Shown here one piece after another: positions 44,228-52,929 of a stretch of DNA of 64,000 nt (position 1 is the stretch's first letter; every line of letters starts with the position of its first letter). This DNA comes from Saprospiraceae bacterium (GTDB lineage: Bacteria; Bacteroidota; Bacteroidia; Chitinophagales; Saprospiraceae), in the NCBI GenBank assembly GCA_016719615.1, contig JADJYQ010000006.1:124001-188000 (forward strand). The letters are read 5' to 3'. The notes beneath the pieces are model-generated. The model had not been told where the DNA came from. It made no database searches and worked only from the letters and a program-made list of their open reading frames with translations. The position numbers and the translations under genes were made by a program.

Positions 44228-45366
44228 TATGAATCCTTTAAGAAAGCAAGCACTTCGCCAATAATGACATCCTGAATTTCAGCTGTGAGTTCCGTATGCA
44301 TAGGCAATGATATAACTTCCTTACATAATAATTCCGTAACCGGAAGTTTTTCAATGCCTCCCGAATACGCCTGGTAAGCTTTCTGATGATACAAAGGCAC
44401 CGGATAATAAATCGCATTGGGTATGCTTTTAAGATCCAGATATTCTTTGAGTGCATCCCGCTTTCCGTTGGTTACGCGCAAAGTATATTGATGAAAAACA
44501 TGACGGGAATGTGCATTGCGATAAGGCGTGATCAATGCCTGATGACCGCTAAATGCCTGATCGTAATAATCGGCAGCAGCTCTTCGCGCATTGATATAGG
44601 CATCGAGATATTTTAATTTGACATCAAGTATGGCCGCCTGCATTGCATCCAGTCTGGAGTTCACTCCAACTACATCGTGATAATACCGCGTTGCACTCTG
44701 GCCATGATTGGCAATCATCCGGAGTTGGTTGGCAATTTGATCATCTTGCGTAAACATAGCTCCACCATCGCCATAACAACCAAGATTTTTAGATGGAAAA
44801 AAAGAAGTACAGCCAATGTGTCCAATCGCCCCTGCCATTTGAACAGTTCCATTTTTAAATGTATAGGCTGAACCTATGGCCTGCGCATTATCTTCAATGA
44901 CAAAAAGATGGTGTTCTGATGCAATCTGCATGATGGTCTCCATGTCGGCACATTGGCCGAATAAATGAACGGGAACAATGGCTTTGGTTCGCGGACTGAT
45001 ATTTTCGCGGATGGCTTCCGTGTTTATGTTAAAATCATCTACATAAACATCGACCATGACCGGTTTTAGCTGTAATAAAGCAATGACTTCTGCAGTAGCT
45101 ACATAAGTAAATGCAGGAACAATCACCTCATCCCCCGGCTGTAGTCCCAATGCCATGCAAGCAATTTGTAATGCATCGGTTCCATTTGCACATGGGATTA
45201 CATGTTTGACCTGCAGATAGGCCTCCAGATTTTGACGGAATGCATTGACTTTTGGACCACCGATAAATATTGTAGAATCGAGCACTTCGTCCAGCGCCGC
45301 TTTTATTTCCGGTTTTATTTTTTCATACTGGGTGGCGAGATCCACCATATGCAACTTGATACTCAT
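44227..45366 (-). CDS. WbpE-like sugar aminotransferase (DegT/DnrJ/EryC1)
   Basis: 379 residues; a PLP enzyme that makes an amino sugar nucleotide, in the WbpE case UDP-GlcNAc3NA. IPCANGTDALQIACMALGLQ near 57-76, EVIVPAFTYVATAEVI, VIEDNAQAIGSAY and the Schiff-base lysine in TSFFPSKNLGCYGDGGA (about 195) are all conserved. RRAAADYYDQAF and YHQYTLRV-like parts complete the fold. Its gene is between the acetyltransferase (1-base overlap) and the first dehydrogenase (24 bases). Confidence 0.9.
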   Translation of the reverse strand: MSIKLHMVDLATQYEKIKPEIKAALDEVLDSTIFIGGPKVNAFRQNLEAYLQVKHVIPCANGTDALQIACMALGLQPGDEVIVPAFTYVATAEVIALLQLKPVMVDVYVDDFNINTEAIRENISPRTKAIVPVHLFGQCADMETIMQIASEHHLFVIEDNAQAIGSAYTFKNGTVQMAGAIGHIGCTSFFPSKNLGCYGDGGAMFTQDDQIANQLRMIANHGQSATRYYHDVVGVNSRLDAMQAAILDVKLKYLDAYINARRAAADYYDQAFSGHQALITPYRNAHSRHVFHQYTLRVTNGKRDALKEYLDLKSIPNAIYYPVPLYHQKAYQAYSGGIEKLPVTELLCKEVISLPMHTELTAEIQDVIIGEVLAFLKDS

Positions 45367-45390
45367 GATTCTTATTTTATTCTTAAATAA

Positions 45391-46695
45391 TTAATGTCTG
45401 CCCATACTTATATACTCAAATCCCAGTTCTGACATCCTGTTATGTTCAAAAACATTTCTACCATCAAAGACCACTGGTGCTTTCATCCTTCTTTTCATTT
45501 CTTCAAAATCAGGAGATCTGAAAACATTCCATTCGGTTACCAGGATCAAAGCATCTGCACCATCTAAAGCGTCGTACATATCTTTTGCAAAATAGAGTTT
45601 TTGATGGTAAATGGATTTCATATGCTCCATGGCTTCGGGATCATAAACGCGCAGTTCGATACCCCAGTCGAGTAATTCGTTGATGATTTCCATTGCAGGT
45701 GCTTCGCGGATATCATCGGTATTGGGTTTGAAAGCAAGGCCCCAAACGGACATGGTTTTGTTATGCAATTGGCCCTTGAAATAATTTTTAATTTTTAAAG
45801 CCAATAATTTCTTTTGTTGGTCATTGACTTTCATAACTGCCTCCAGAATGTGAAAAGGGGAATTATGTTCCTGCGCGGTTTTGTGCAGTGCTCTAACATC
45901 TTTTGGAAAACAAGAACCGCCATATCCCACTCCGGGAAAAAGAAATCTTTTGCCGATGCGATTGTCGGAACCAATTCCTTTGCGAATCAAATCAACATTG
46001 GCCCCTGTTTGGTCGCAAAGATTAGCCAGTTCGTTCATAAAACTGATGCGCATGGCAAGGTAGGCGTTGGCCGCATATTTGGTGAGTTCAGCGCTTCGAA
46101 GGTCCATGATAAAAATGGGATTTCCTTGTCTGACAAAAGGCTCATATAGTTCTTCCATTTTTTGAGTAGCCCTGGCAGATTGGCTTCCAATGACAACGCG
46201 ATCCGGTTTCATAAAATCGTCAACGGCAACTCCCTCTCTTAAAAATTCTGGATTACTTACGACATCAAACAAATTTTGATCAAGTTTATTACTCAATATT
46301 GAGTAAACTTTTTCTGCTGTCCCAACGGGAACCGTACTTTTGTTGACGACGATGGTATATTTTCGGATCCGGTCGGCGATATTCTGTGCCGCCGTTAAGA
46401 TGAATCTCAAATCAGCAGACCCATCCTCATCGGGTGGGGTTGGTAAGGCTAAAAACAAAATATCTCCAAAAGCAACGGCCTGATCGAGTTCCGTAGTAAA
46501 ATGTAGTCGGCCTTCCTTGACATTTCTCTCAAAGAGGATGTCGAGACCAGGTTCAAAAATGGGAATTTCGCCTGCAGACAAGCGTTCAATTTTTTGGGCA
46601 TCGATATCCAAACATAAAACCTGGTTGCCGGTCTCTGCAAAACAAGTTCCCGTTACCAATCCGACATATCCCGTTCCTATGATGCTGATTTTCAT
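45391..46695 (-). CDS. ugd: UDP-glucose 6-dehydrogenase
   Basis: 434 residues; oxidises UDP-glucose (or a close relative) to the uronic acid with two NAD+. Start MKISIIGTGYVGLVTGTCFA holds the Rossmann G-x-G-x-x-G; NKSTVPVGTAEKV, VSNPEFLREGVAVDDF and the catalytic-Cys loop GVGYGGSCFPKDVRAL follow, then VWGLAFKPNTDDIREAPA. It is distinct from the second dehydrogenase next to it (46706), so the cluster can make at least two acidic sugars. Confidence 0.92.
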   Translation of the reverse strand: MKISIIGTGYVGLVTGTCFAETGNQVLCLDIDAQKIERLSAGEIPIFEPGLDILFERNVKEGRLHFTTELDQAVAFGDILFLALPTPPDEDGSADLRFILTAAQNIADRIRKYTIVVNKSTVPVGTAEKVYSILSNKLDQNLFDVVSNPEFLREGVAVDDFMKPDRVVIGSQSARATQKMEELYEPFVRQGNPIFIMDLRSAELTKYAANAYLAMRISFMNELANLCDQTGANVDLIRKGIGSDNRIGKRFLFPGVGYGGSCFPKDVRALHKTAQEHNSPFHILEAVMKVNDQQKKLLALKIKNYFKGQLHNKTMSVWGLAFKPNTDDIREAPAMEIINELLDWGIELRVYDPEAMEHMKSIYHQKLYFAKDMYDALDGADALILVTEWNVFRSPDFEEMKRRMKAPVVFDGRNVFEHNRMSELGFEYISMGRH

Positions 46696-46705
46696 TTCTT
46701 GTAGA

Positions 46706-48001
46706 TTAAAGTCTCCAATAGGTGCTGTTGACTTCGGATTTATTGTATAAGCCTTTCAAATCAATGATGATAGGTTCTTGCCGCATCATTGAAATAAATT
46801 TATCTGGTGCCGTTTTTTTATAGATATCATGCGCTACTGCCAGAATGATGGCATCGTAATCGCTTTCCGGAGTGTCTTTGATTTCAATTCCATATTCATG
46901 TTTGACCTCTTCGGCATCTGCATGTGGATCTACTACGTCCACATTGACCGAATAGCCTCGCAATTCATCAAATAAATCGGCTACTTTCGAATTGCGGATG
47001 TCGGAAACATTTTCTTTAAAGGTGATCCCGCAAATCAATACTTTGCATTCGCTGGGATTTTTGCCTTTGGAGATGAGCAATTGAACGAGTTTTTTAGCAA
47101 CAAAAGCCGGCATTCGGTCATTGATTCTGCGACCGCTCAGGATCACTTCAGGGTCATAGCCCAATTGTTTGGATTTGTGAACCAGATAATAGGGATCAAC
47201 GCCGATGCAGTGGCCACCGACCAGGCCCGGAAAATATTTCAAAAAATTCCATTTTGTTGCAGCTGCATCGAGTACTTCGCGGGTATCGATTCCCATTTTA
47301 TCAAAGATGATGGCCAATTCATTTACAAACGAAATATTCAGATCCCGCTGACTGTTTTCAATCACTTTAGCGGCTTCTGCGACTTTTATACTGGGTGCTT
47401 TATAAACGCCTGCAGTAATGATACTACCATAAACTGCGGCGATTTCCTCCAGGGCTTCCGGATCGCTTCCAGAAACAATTTTTAAAATGCTTTCAAGAGG
47501 TTTGGATTTATCGCCCGGATTGATGCGTTCCGGAGAATAACCCATTTTGAAATCCTTGCCCATCTTCAGTCCGGAAATCTGTTCCAAAATAGGTAGGCAA
47601 TCCTCTTCGGAACATCCGGGATATACCGTCGATTCATAAATCACATAATCGCCGTTCTTTAATACCTGGCCTATTGAGTTTGATGCCGAAAGCAGAGGTT
47701 TAAGATCCGGTACTTTGTGATGATCAACCGGTGTGGGGACAGCAACAATATAAAATTTCGCAGACCTCAAGACATCCACATCTGTTGTAAATTCCATCTC
47801 TGCATGCTGAAAAGCCTCTCTTTCGATTTCGCGGGATGGATCCTGGCCTGACTGCATCAGTGCAATGCGCTCCGCGTTGATATCAAAACCAATCACTTTC
47901 ATTTTTTTGGCAAATGCAAGGGCCAGCGGCAGTCCCACATACCCCAGGCCAACAACGGCCAGTTTCTCTTTTTTTTCAATCAATTCCTCGTACATCTTCA
48001 T
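46706..48001 (-). CDS. WbpA/TviB-type nucleotide-sugar dehydrogenase
   Basis: 431 residues from ATG 48001, which overlaps the regulator stop (ATGA). LAVVGLGYVGLPLALAFAKK, STVYPGCSEEDCLPILE, GYSPERINPGDKSKPLESIL and the catalytic-Cys loop GGHCIGVDPYYLVHKSK are typical of UDP-N-acetyl-hexosamine 6-dehydrogenases (WbpA, WbpO, TviB). With the WbpE/WbpD-like genes it suggests the pathway to UDP-ManNAc3NAcA; the 3-oxidase WbpB is not visible in the window. 10 bases from ugd. Confidence 0.92.
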   Translation of the reverse strand: MKMYEELIEKKEKLAVVGLGYVGLPLALAFAKKMKVIGFDINAERIALMQSGQDPSREIEREAFQHAEMEFTTDVDVLRSAKFYIVAVPTPVDHHKVPDLKPLLSASNSIGQVLKNGDYVIYESTVYPGCSEEDCLPILEQISGLKMGKDFKMGYSPERINPGDKSKPLESILKIVSGSDPEALEEIAAVYGSIITAGVYKAPSIKVAEAAKVIENSQRDLNISFVNELAIIFDKMGIDTREVLDAAATKWNFLKYFPGLVGGHCIGVDPYYLVHKSKQLGYDPEVILSGRRINDRMPAFVAKKLVQLLISKGKNPSECKVLICGITFKENVSDIRNSKVADLFDELRGYSVNVDVVDPHADAEEVKHEYGIEIKDTPESDYDAIILAVAHDIYKKTAPDKFISMMRQEPIIIDLKGLYNKSEVNSTYWRL

Positions 48002-48534
48002 TTTTTTCGTTCCCACAACAACAGAGGCCTTTCGTCCTCTATGAGTTTATGTAATCTTTTATCCTTTAATTGGTTGAATAGGATGAAACGGAATTTCCGG
48101 CTTTTTAGTTTTTCCAGTTTTGAGAATTGTTTCAGCATGGATTTCTGATCGGGTTTGCCAACAAGAATAAGATCCACAATATCCGTTGGAATACCCTTAC
48201 ATAAATCGCCGGAAAGATAAATGGCTTGCATCGAATTTAAAAAGGGTTGCAGGGTTTCTAATATTTCAGGTATTCCTGCTTCTTTTCTCACAATTTGCTG
48301 CAAGTCCTCAAAATAAGCGTGATTTGGGTTAGCCCTGTAAAAACGTCTGTTTCCACGGGTAACCGACAAGAGTAAACGCGCCCGCAATAAACGATTTAAT
48401 TCGATCCGGATACTGTTGGTCGATTCGCCCAATTCTGCTTCCAGACCCCTCAGATAGGCTTCATTTTGGGCGTTCAGAAAAAACGTATGCAAGAGTCGGA
48501 TACGCGTTTTAGAAGTAATGAGGGTTTCAAGCAT
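47998..48534 (-). CDS. Winged-helix regulator of the glycan cluster
   Basis: 178 residues. The N-terminal wHTH (about 5-70): SKTRIRLLHTFFLNAQNEAY then GESTNSIRIELNRLLRARLL and RGNRRFYRANPNH resembles ArsR-like regulators. The C-terminal half (YLSGDLCKGIPTDIVDLILV, then FRFILFN) has the look of a nucleotidyltransferase-like fold without visible catalytic residues. Overlaps the dehydrogenase by 4 bases and follows the Wzz-like gene by 15, so it is part of this operon and likely regulates it. Confidence 0.75.
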   Translation of the reverse strand: MLETLITSKTRIRLLHTFFLNAQNEAYLRGLEAELGESTNSIRIELNRLLRARLLLSVTRGNRRFYRANPNHAYFEDLQQIVRKEAGIPEILETLQPFLNSMQAIYLSGDLCKGIPTDIVDLILVGKPDQKSMLKQFSKLEKLKSRKFRFILFNQLKDKRLHKLIEDERPLLLWERKK

Positions 48535-48549
48535 AAATGAGTAACAAAA

Positions 48550-49632
48550 TTACTCGAAAATTCGAGAATCTCTGATCATTTTTCGAAATCCGATAAAGAT
48601 GAATCCTACAAACAGGCCACAAATAAGTCCCATCAATATAGCTCTTGGCCAACTCATTTGATAACTCTTCAAGGGTAGTATAGGAAGATCCACGGCTTGA
48701 ATGAATGGCGTTTTATTGATGAGTGCAAAGGAGGCCATTTCTTTGTTCTTCATCGCCTCCGCATAAACCAATTGTAAAATGCGGATATCCTGATCCAGTA
48801 ATGTTTTTGGCACATCTTCAGAGAGAAGCCAACTTCCTCTATAACTGTCTTTGAGATCTGCAAGTTTGTATTGGTGTTTGTCCAAAAGTGCTTTGAGCGA
48901 ATCTGTTTTCTGTTGCAGACCTCTGTAGGTGTCTTCTTGTTTTTCGACCGTTTTGTTGATATAAAACTGGCTCAATTCTTCAAATAAATTCAAGGCTAGT
49001 TCATGGGCTAAATCTTCGCGGATGGATGTAATACTTATATACATCAAATTTGTTTTTTCGCTGACTCGCGTTGAAATTTTCTCCAACAACATCTGGTGTG
49101 TCTGCAACAAGGCCATATTTTCGAGGCGCTGAAAGGCCATCAGACTGTCGCTCTTAAATCGAAATCCTTTGAGTGGATGCCCGGGATTGTAAAATGGTGC
49201 TGCCGCCCATTTGCCTTGTTCTTCCAGTTCTTCGATCAGTACATTGGCCAGATAATCAGTACCCCCCTTTTCAACCGGAACCTTTTTGAATAAAATCTTT
49301 TCGGCAATCCTCCTGGATTTTGCGAGATCCAGAATTTTATGCAGGTTCACCTGGTCGCCACTTCCCAATAAACCGCCAAACTGACCGATCATGGATGAAA
49401 CACCTCCAAAAGCCGGCTGCTCTTCATTCAGCATGAAGCTCACTTCTGCTTCATATATCTTGGGTTTGGACTGTTTTAAAAATATGCTCAGTCCAATACC
49501 AAGCAGAGTAGTCAGTAAGAGTATTTTCTTTTGCGACCTGATTTCATCCAGATAGCTTCGGGTCAAAGTGACGAGTTCTTTGATAGTGTAAATATCCTTG
49601 GTTTTTGATTGCGTCTCTTCGGAATGATCCAT
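48550..49632 (-). CDS. Wzz/GumC-type chain-length regulator
   Basis: 360 residues. Two membrane helices (about 38-52, LLLTTLLGIGLSIFL, and 332-350, AILMGLICGLFVGFIFIGF) enclose a long periplasmic helical part with coiled-coil stretches (about 220-275). VYEAEVSFMLNEE-like strand and PILPLKSYQMSWPRAI before the second helix are usual for Wzz proteins, which set polysaccharide length. No kinase domain is attached. First gene of the cluster that runs to 43649. Confidence 0.85.
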   Translation of the reverse strand: MDHSEETQSKTKDIYTIKELVTLTRSYLDEIRSQKKILLLTTLLGIGLSIFLKQSKPKIYEAEVSFMLNEEQPAFGGVSSMIGQFGGLLGSGDQVNLHKILDLAKSRRIAEKILFKKVPVEKGGTDYLANVLIEELEEQGKWAAAPFYNPGHPLKGFRFKSDSLMAFQRLENMALLQTHQMLLEKISTRVSEKTNLMYISITSIREDLAHELALNLFEELSQFYINKTVEKQEDTYRGLQQKTDSLKALLDKHQYKLADLKDSYRGSWLLSEDVPKTLLDQDIRILQLVYAEAMKNKEMASFALINKTPFIQAVDLPILPLKSYQMSWPRAILMGLICGLFVGFIFIGFRKMIRDSRIFE

Positions 49633-49874
49633 GGATTAAGTTTCAAATGTAAAAATAGGACAGTATTTTACGGATTTTAGGATTAACAGGATTTAAAATT
49701 GGAGAATTGAAAGAAATTGTTCATTTAGACAGTTTGAGCATAGAGGCTGCACCGCCAAACCAATAGCCGCTAAAACAATAAAATAATTTGTCACTACTTG
49801 TAAATGTTAAAAGAGAAAATTTTAAAGACTCTCAAGCATTTTAGGATCTACCCTGTGTTGGCGGCGGACGGAAC
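49633..49874. other. Intergenic stretch with AATCC-type repeat patch
   Basis: No gene seen. A patch near 49671-49697 (minus strand AAATCCTGTTAATCCTAAAA) resembles one near 50484-50505 (plus strand ATCCTAAAATCTGTTTAATC) in opposite orientation; between them lie the toxin-antitoxin relics. Confidence 0.4.
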
Positions 49875-50180
49875 TTACCTCATGGTGATATTCATTAATT
49901 CATTTGGATTTTGTCTTGAGTCCCAAATTGTCAAAATAAATATTAGTTCATTTATTTCCTCATAGATGATCAGATAATGATCAACAATTTTAATTCTTGC
50001 ATTTTGATCATTAGTTAACTTTCATATACTCGGAAACTTTAAAATCAAATCAACAGCTTCAATAAAAAGACAATTGAGTTTTTTACTGTAAGTTTAGGAA
50101 TGATTTCGTTTCTTCCAATATTTAAAAATATTCTTTCGATCATTTTGAGCTCTGAAAGACCAAATTACTTTCCTAGCCAT
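49875..50180 (-). pseudogene. ParE/RelE-type toxin with two in-frame stops
   Basis: One frame of 102 codons from ATG 50180 to TAA 49875. It reads MARKVIWSFRAQNDRKNIFK, YWKKRNHS, stop (TAA), TYSKKLNCLFIEAVDLILKF, PSI, stop (TGA), KLTNDQNARIKIVDHYLIIY, EEINELIFILTIWDSRQNPN. The start (W-S-x2-A-x2-D), the RN-x-S and the end WDSRQNP are typical of ParE/RelE toxins. Two substitutions, no frameshift: a young pseudogene. The ATG overlaps the end of the antitoxin frame. Confidence 0.8.
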
Positions 50181-50401
50181 TCTTCGATGTCCTTATTTGC
50201 CTGATCGTTTTCAATAAATTAGCCGTTTTTATATTGAAGACGTGCTTCTTTAATTGCATCAATTTGGTGTTCATTTAATTCATAGATGCTTTTAGCCTCA
50301 AGTTCAATATGAAGCAATCGATTGATTTCATATAGGATGTTTTCATTATCAGTTTCCTGAATCATTTCAATTAAATGCTTCCCTAATTCTATAGTTGACA
50401 T
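50165..50401 (-). pseudogene. Antitoxin partner with an early stop
   Basis: From ATG 50401 (MSTIELGKHLIEMIQETDNE) the chain ends at TAA 50221-50219 after RLQYKNG (60 residues). The frame continues FIENDQANKDIEEWLGK to TAA 50167-50165, which overlaps the toxin ATG at 50180. The lost end is the toxin-binding part of such antitoxins. An ancestral CAA or similar codon explains the TAA. As the toxin is broken too, loss of both is harmless. Confidence 0.7.
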
Positions 50402-50530
50402 AATACTTTTCAACAAAATTAAATAACTTATATTTGATTTACAAATAATTGTTGGCTCGCCGCCAACAAATCCTTAAACCGTGCGATCCTAAAATCTGTT
50501 TAATCCGTGATCAAGAAACGTCCAACGATG

Positions 50531-51571
50531 TTATAATTTAATGATCTTCTTTGAACTTAAAATTTTACCACTTTCCGTAACATGTGCAACGTAAACCCCG
50601 GCAGGCAAGTTCTTCAAATTCACATAATTGCTCCCCTGAAAGAGAGATTTAAGTTCAATAGGCATACCCCATAAATCGTAAAGCTTTAAGATAATTTTTT
50701 GCGGATTATAATCCATTACATTTATGATCACATAATCTTCACATGGATTGGGCCAGATTTGAATTTCCGGAATTTCATTGTTATCTTCCGTATTGACCAT
50801 GACCCCTATATTTACGGTACGACATAAAGTATCCATACCATTTCGGTTCTTTACCATTAAGCAAACTTCATAAACGCCTTTTTCAGAAAACTTATGCGTT
50901 GGATTTTTGTCATTGCTGGTATTAGAAATACTTTTGGGGTCGCCAAAATTCCAGCTCCATTCTTCGACTTCATACGCGCTTAAATCTGTGAATTCAAACT
51001 TCAGGTAATCTGAGGTATCCTGGTCATATCTCCAATGAGCCCATGGAATATTGTCTATTCGCAAACTGTCGCAAATACTTCCATCGATTGGACCAAGACG
51101 GTAGTGTGGAAAATATGGCATTGTTTTCTTAATTGAAATAAATGGAATTACATGTTGTCTGAAATCACAATCCATTCCAAGCTTATCAGGTCTATTTATT
51201 ACATGTAGATGCCGTGTTTGAATGAAATTCGGGTTACAATATATTCTTCCATCCGGCCCAATTTGCAGTTGTCCAAAGTAAGTTGGTTCATAAATATTAG
51301 CAAATAATTGAGACAGATACCCATCGTATCTTGCAATTTCAATTCTCGCATTTAATTGACCATTTTCTATAGCATATTGGTACAATACTTGTCCGCTACA
51401 GATATAAAGAATTTCATTTGAGGGAGAAAATGCGCAACCTACTGAAATACTCCGAGTCGAATCAATCTTGAAGTTCTGATGGTTGGAAAGCTTACCTGTA
51501 TTTCTGTTAAAGTGGTAAAAATCAAATTCCGAACCGCTCCACTCATCGAAGTCATCTTTAGTCCCTAACAT
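50531..51571 (-). CDS. PKD-domain T9SS cargo protein, 5' truncated
   Basis: 346 residues with no signal peptide. N-terminal part has propeller-like blades (CAFSPSNEILYICSGQVLYQ; GPDGRIYCNPNF). A PKD domain follows (about 195-265: TDLSAYEVEEWSWNFGDP to YEVCLMVKNRNG). The end is a T9SS type A sorting domain: IQIWPNPCEDYVIINVMD and LPAGVYVAHV. T9SS cargo needs a signal peptide, and stops lie just before the ATG at 51571, so the gene has lost its 5' part and probably is not exported. Confidence 0.7.
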   Translation of the reverse strand: MLGTKDDFDEWSGSEFDFYHFNRNTGKLSNHQNFKIDSTRSISVGCAFSPSNEILYICSGQVLYQYAIENGQLNARIEIARYDGYLSQLFANIYEPTYFGQLQIGPDGRIYCNPNFIQTRHLHVINRPDKLGMDCDFRQHVIPFISIKKTMPYFPHYRLGPIDGSICDSLRIDNIPWAHWRYDQDTSDYLKFEFTDLSAYEVEEWSWNFGDPKSISNTSNDKNPTHKFSEKGVYEVCLMVKNRNGMDTLCRTVNIGVMVNTEDNNEIPEIQIWPNPCEDYVIINVMDYNPQKIILKLYDLWGMPIELKSLFQGSNYVNLKNLPAGVYVAHVTESGKILSSKKIIKL

Positions 51572-51949
51572 AGTGCATTTTATTATTCATTTCGTACCAC
51601 CTCCAAAAAACAGTATAAAGTGCAGTCAGATTTGGTATATGTTGCAATAACATTTATATTACGTTTGCATCGGTTTTCTATCTTTCACAATAATCTTGGT
51701 TATTCAAAATTTAAATTAGGCTTGATATCCAGTCAGTTTGGAAATTGATTTTCTTATTTTTTTACAACATCAACAAAGGTGAATTTTTATAATCGATTAT
51801 AGTATCAAATTATTTAATTCACATCAAAAAATTAGCGTCTATGAACAAAGCAAAAATGATCATGAAATAACATGATGAATTACTCTTTATTTATTCACTT
51901 ACAATTAAAATTTACTTTTATGAAATTATTTAATAACATTGAGTATTTT

Positions 51950-51957
51950 TACTTTTG
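51950..51957 (+). promoter_or_regulatory. -7 element before the Cys-rich lipoprotein
   Basis: TACTTTTG fits TAnnTTTG exactly. Transcription would start near 51963 and leave a leader of about 29 bases before the TTG at 51992. It lies downstream of the ATG at 51920, which argues against that ATG. The stretch 51572-51949 between divergent genes otherwise shows nothing. Confidence 0.5.
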
Positions 51958-51991
51958 CAGATCTATAATAAAAAGGTTAAGCAATAAGTAT

Positions 51992-52852
51992 TTGAGCAAG
52001 ATTTATATCACTCTATTTATTTGTTCTCTTTTCAGTCAGTCTTGTAATAAAGATGGTAGTATTACAACTGCTACAACAAATCAGAATCAACACCAATTAA
52101 GTCAACAGAAATTTGAACAGTCAATCAGATTAACTCTAAGGCAACTCAATGTAACGCAAGGAATAAAAAATTCTTCTTTAATTGAGTATAATTGTTTTAC
52201 AGACGAACCTTCAGGAGCGCATTGTACCTTACAAAATTCGGCCTTAACACAGACAATTTCATTACCCGTTCCTTATAGTCCTTGCAGAGCTGTAGTTACT
52301 TATGATTTGTGGTGGTGCTATCACGATTCAAACAATGAAATATTTAGCATTGTCTTTGATAATTTCTCTGCTTATCCCGAGCCTGGTTCAGATTGTCAAA
52401 GCTTATTGGATGATTGGTTGGATTTATGGAATAATTCCGATTATGAGGAATTAGATGCTGAAATAGAAGCTTTTACTAAAGCAGCAATAAATGCATTGGA
52501 AGAAATTGTAATGCAACAATTAACATATAATAATCGTGCAATTTTTCCATGTGGTGCGACACCTGCAAAATACTTATCAAGTGATTTCCATACCCAGCTC
52601 TGTTATTCCATTTGTGCCAAAGTTGTAAATCATGCAGGACCACCGTCTTATGATGAACTTGTATGGTTGGAAACGGAATGTGGTGAAGCGTGTTGTAAAA
52701 GGACTTATCAATGGTGCTGGAACTCAACTCTTAATAGAGCTGCCAAAACGGGACCTGCTTACAGTCAGGTAGGAGATTGTGATAGTTTTCCAGGTTGTCC
52801 TTCAGGATATACTCAACTTAAAGACTGCGAAGAACGAGTGTGCGAACCATAG
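51992..52852 (+). CDS. Cysteine-rich lipoprotein of unknown function
   Basis: About 286 residues from TTG 51992, giving the signal SKIYITLFICSLFSQSC with the lipid Cys near 18; other in-frame starts are ATG 51920 and 51872, which would put about 24-40 polar residues before the signal. The mature part has about 19 Cys, often paired: GSDCQSLL, LCYSICAKV, ECGEACCKRTYQWCW, GDCDSFPGCPSGYTQ and CEERVCEP. Such density points to a disulphide-bonded extracellular domain. A perfect terminator follows at 52865, and a T9SS protein begins 78 bases further. Family not recognised. Confidence 0.65.
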   Translation: MSKIYITLFICSLFSQSCNKDGSITTATTNQNQHQLSQQKFEQSIRLTLRQLNVTQGIKNSSLIEYNCFTDEPSGAHCTLQNSALTQTISLPVPYSPCRAVVTYDLWWCYHDSNNEIFSIVFDNFSAYPEPGSDCQSLLDDWLDLWNNSDYEELDAEIEAFTKAAINALEEIVMQQLTYNNRAIFPCGATPAKYLSSDFHTQLCYSICAKVVNHAGPPSYDELVWLETECGEACCKRTYQWCWNSTLNRAAKTGPAYSQVGDCDSFPGCPSGYTQLKDCEERVCEP

Positions 52853-52864
52853 CTTTTGAAGATT

Positions 52865-52898
52865 AAACCTGTGCAGTCTTAATAAATTGCACAGGTTT
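52865..52898 (+). terminator. Intrinsic terminator of the Cys-rich lipoprotein gene
   Basis: AAACCTGTGCA (52865-52875) and TGCACAGGTTT (52888-52898) form a perfect 11-bp stem with a 12-base loop, 12 bases past the stop at 52852, followed by T-rich sequence. Confidence 0.85.
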
Positions 52899-52929
52899 AT
52901 TAATTTTGAGTAACCAATATAAAAGTATT

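Noticed and set aside
49871..50401. Stop-codon reassignment or selenocysteine to explain in-frame TGA/TAA in toxin genes
   Set aside because: Neighbouring genes use both codons as normal stops and no recoding element is visible; simple decay is sufficient.
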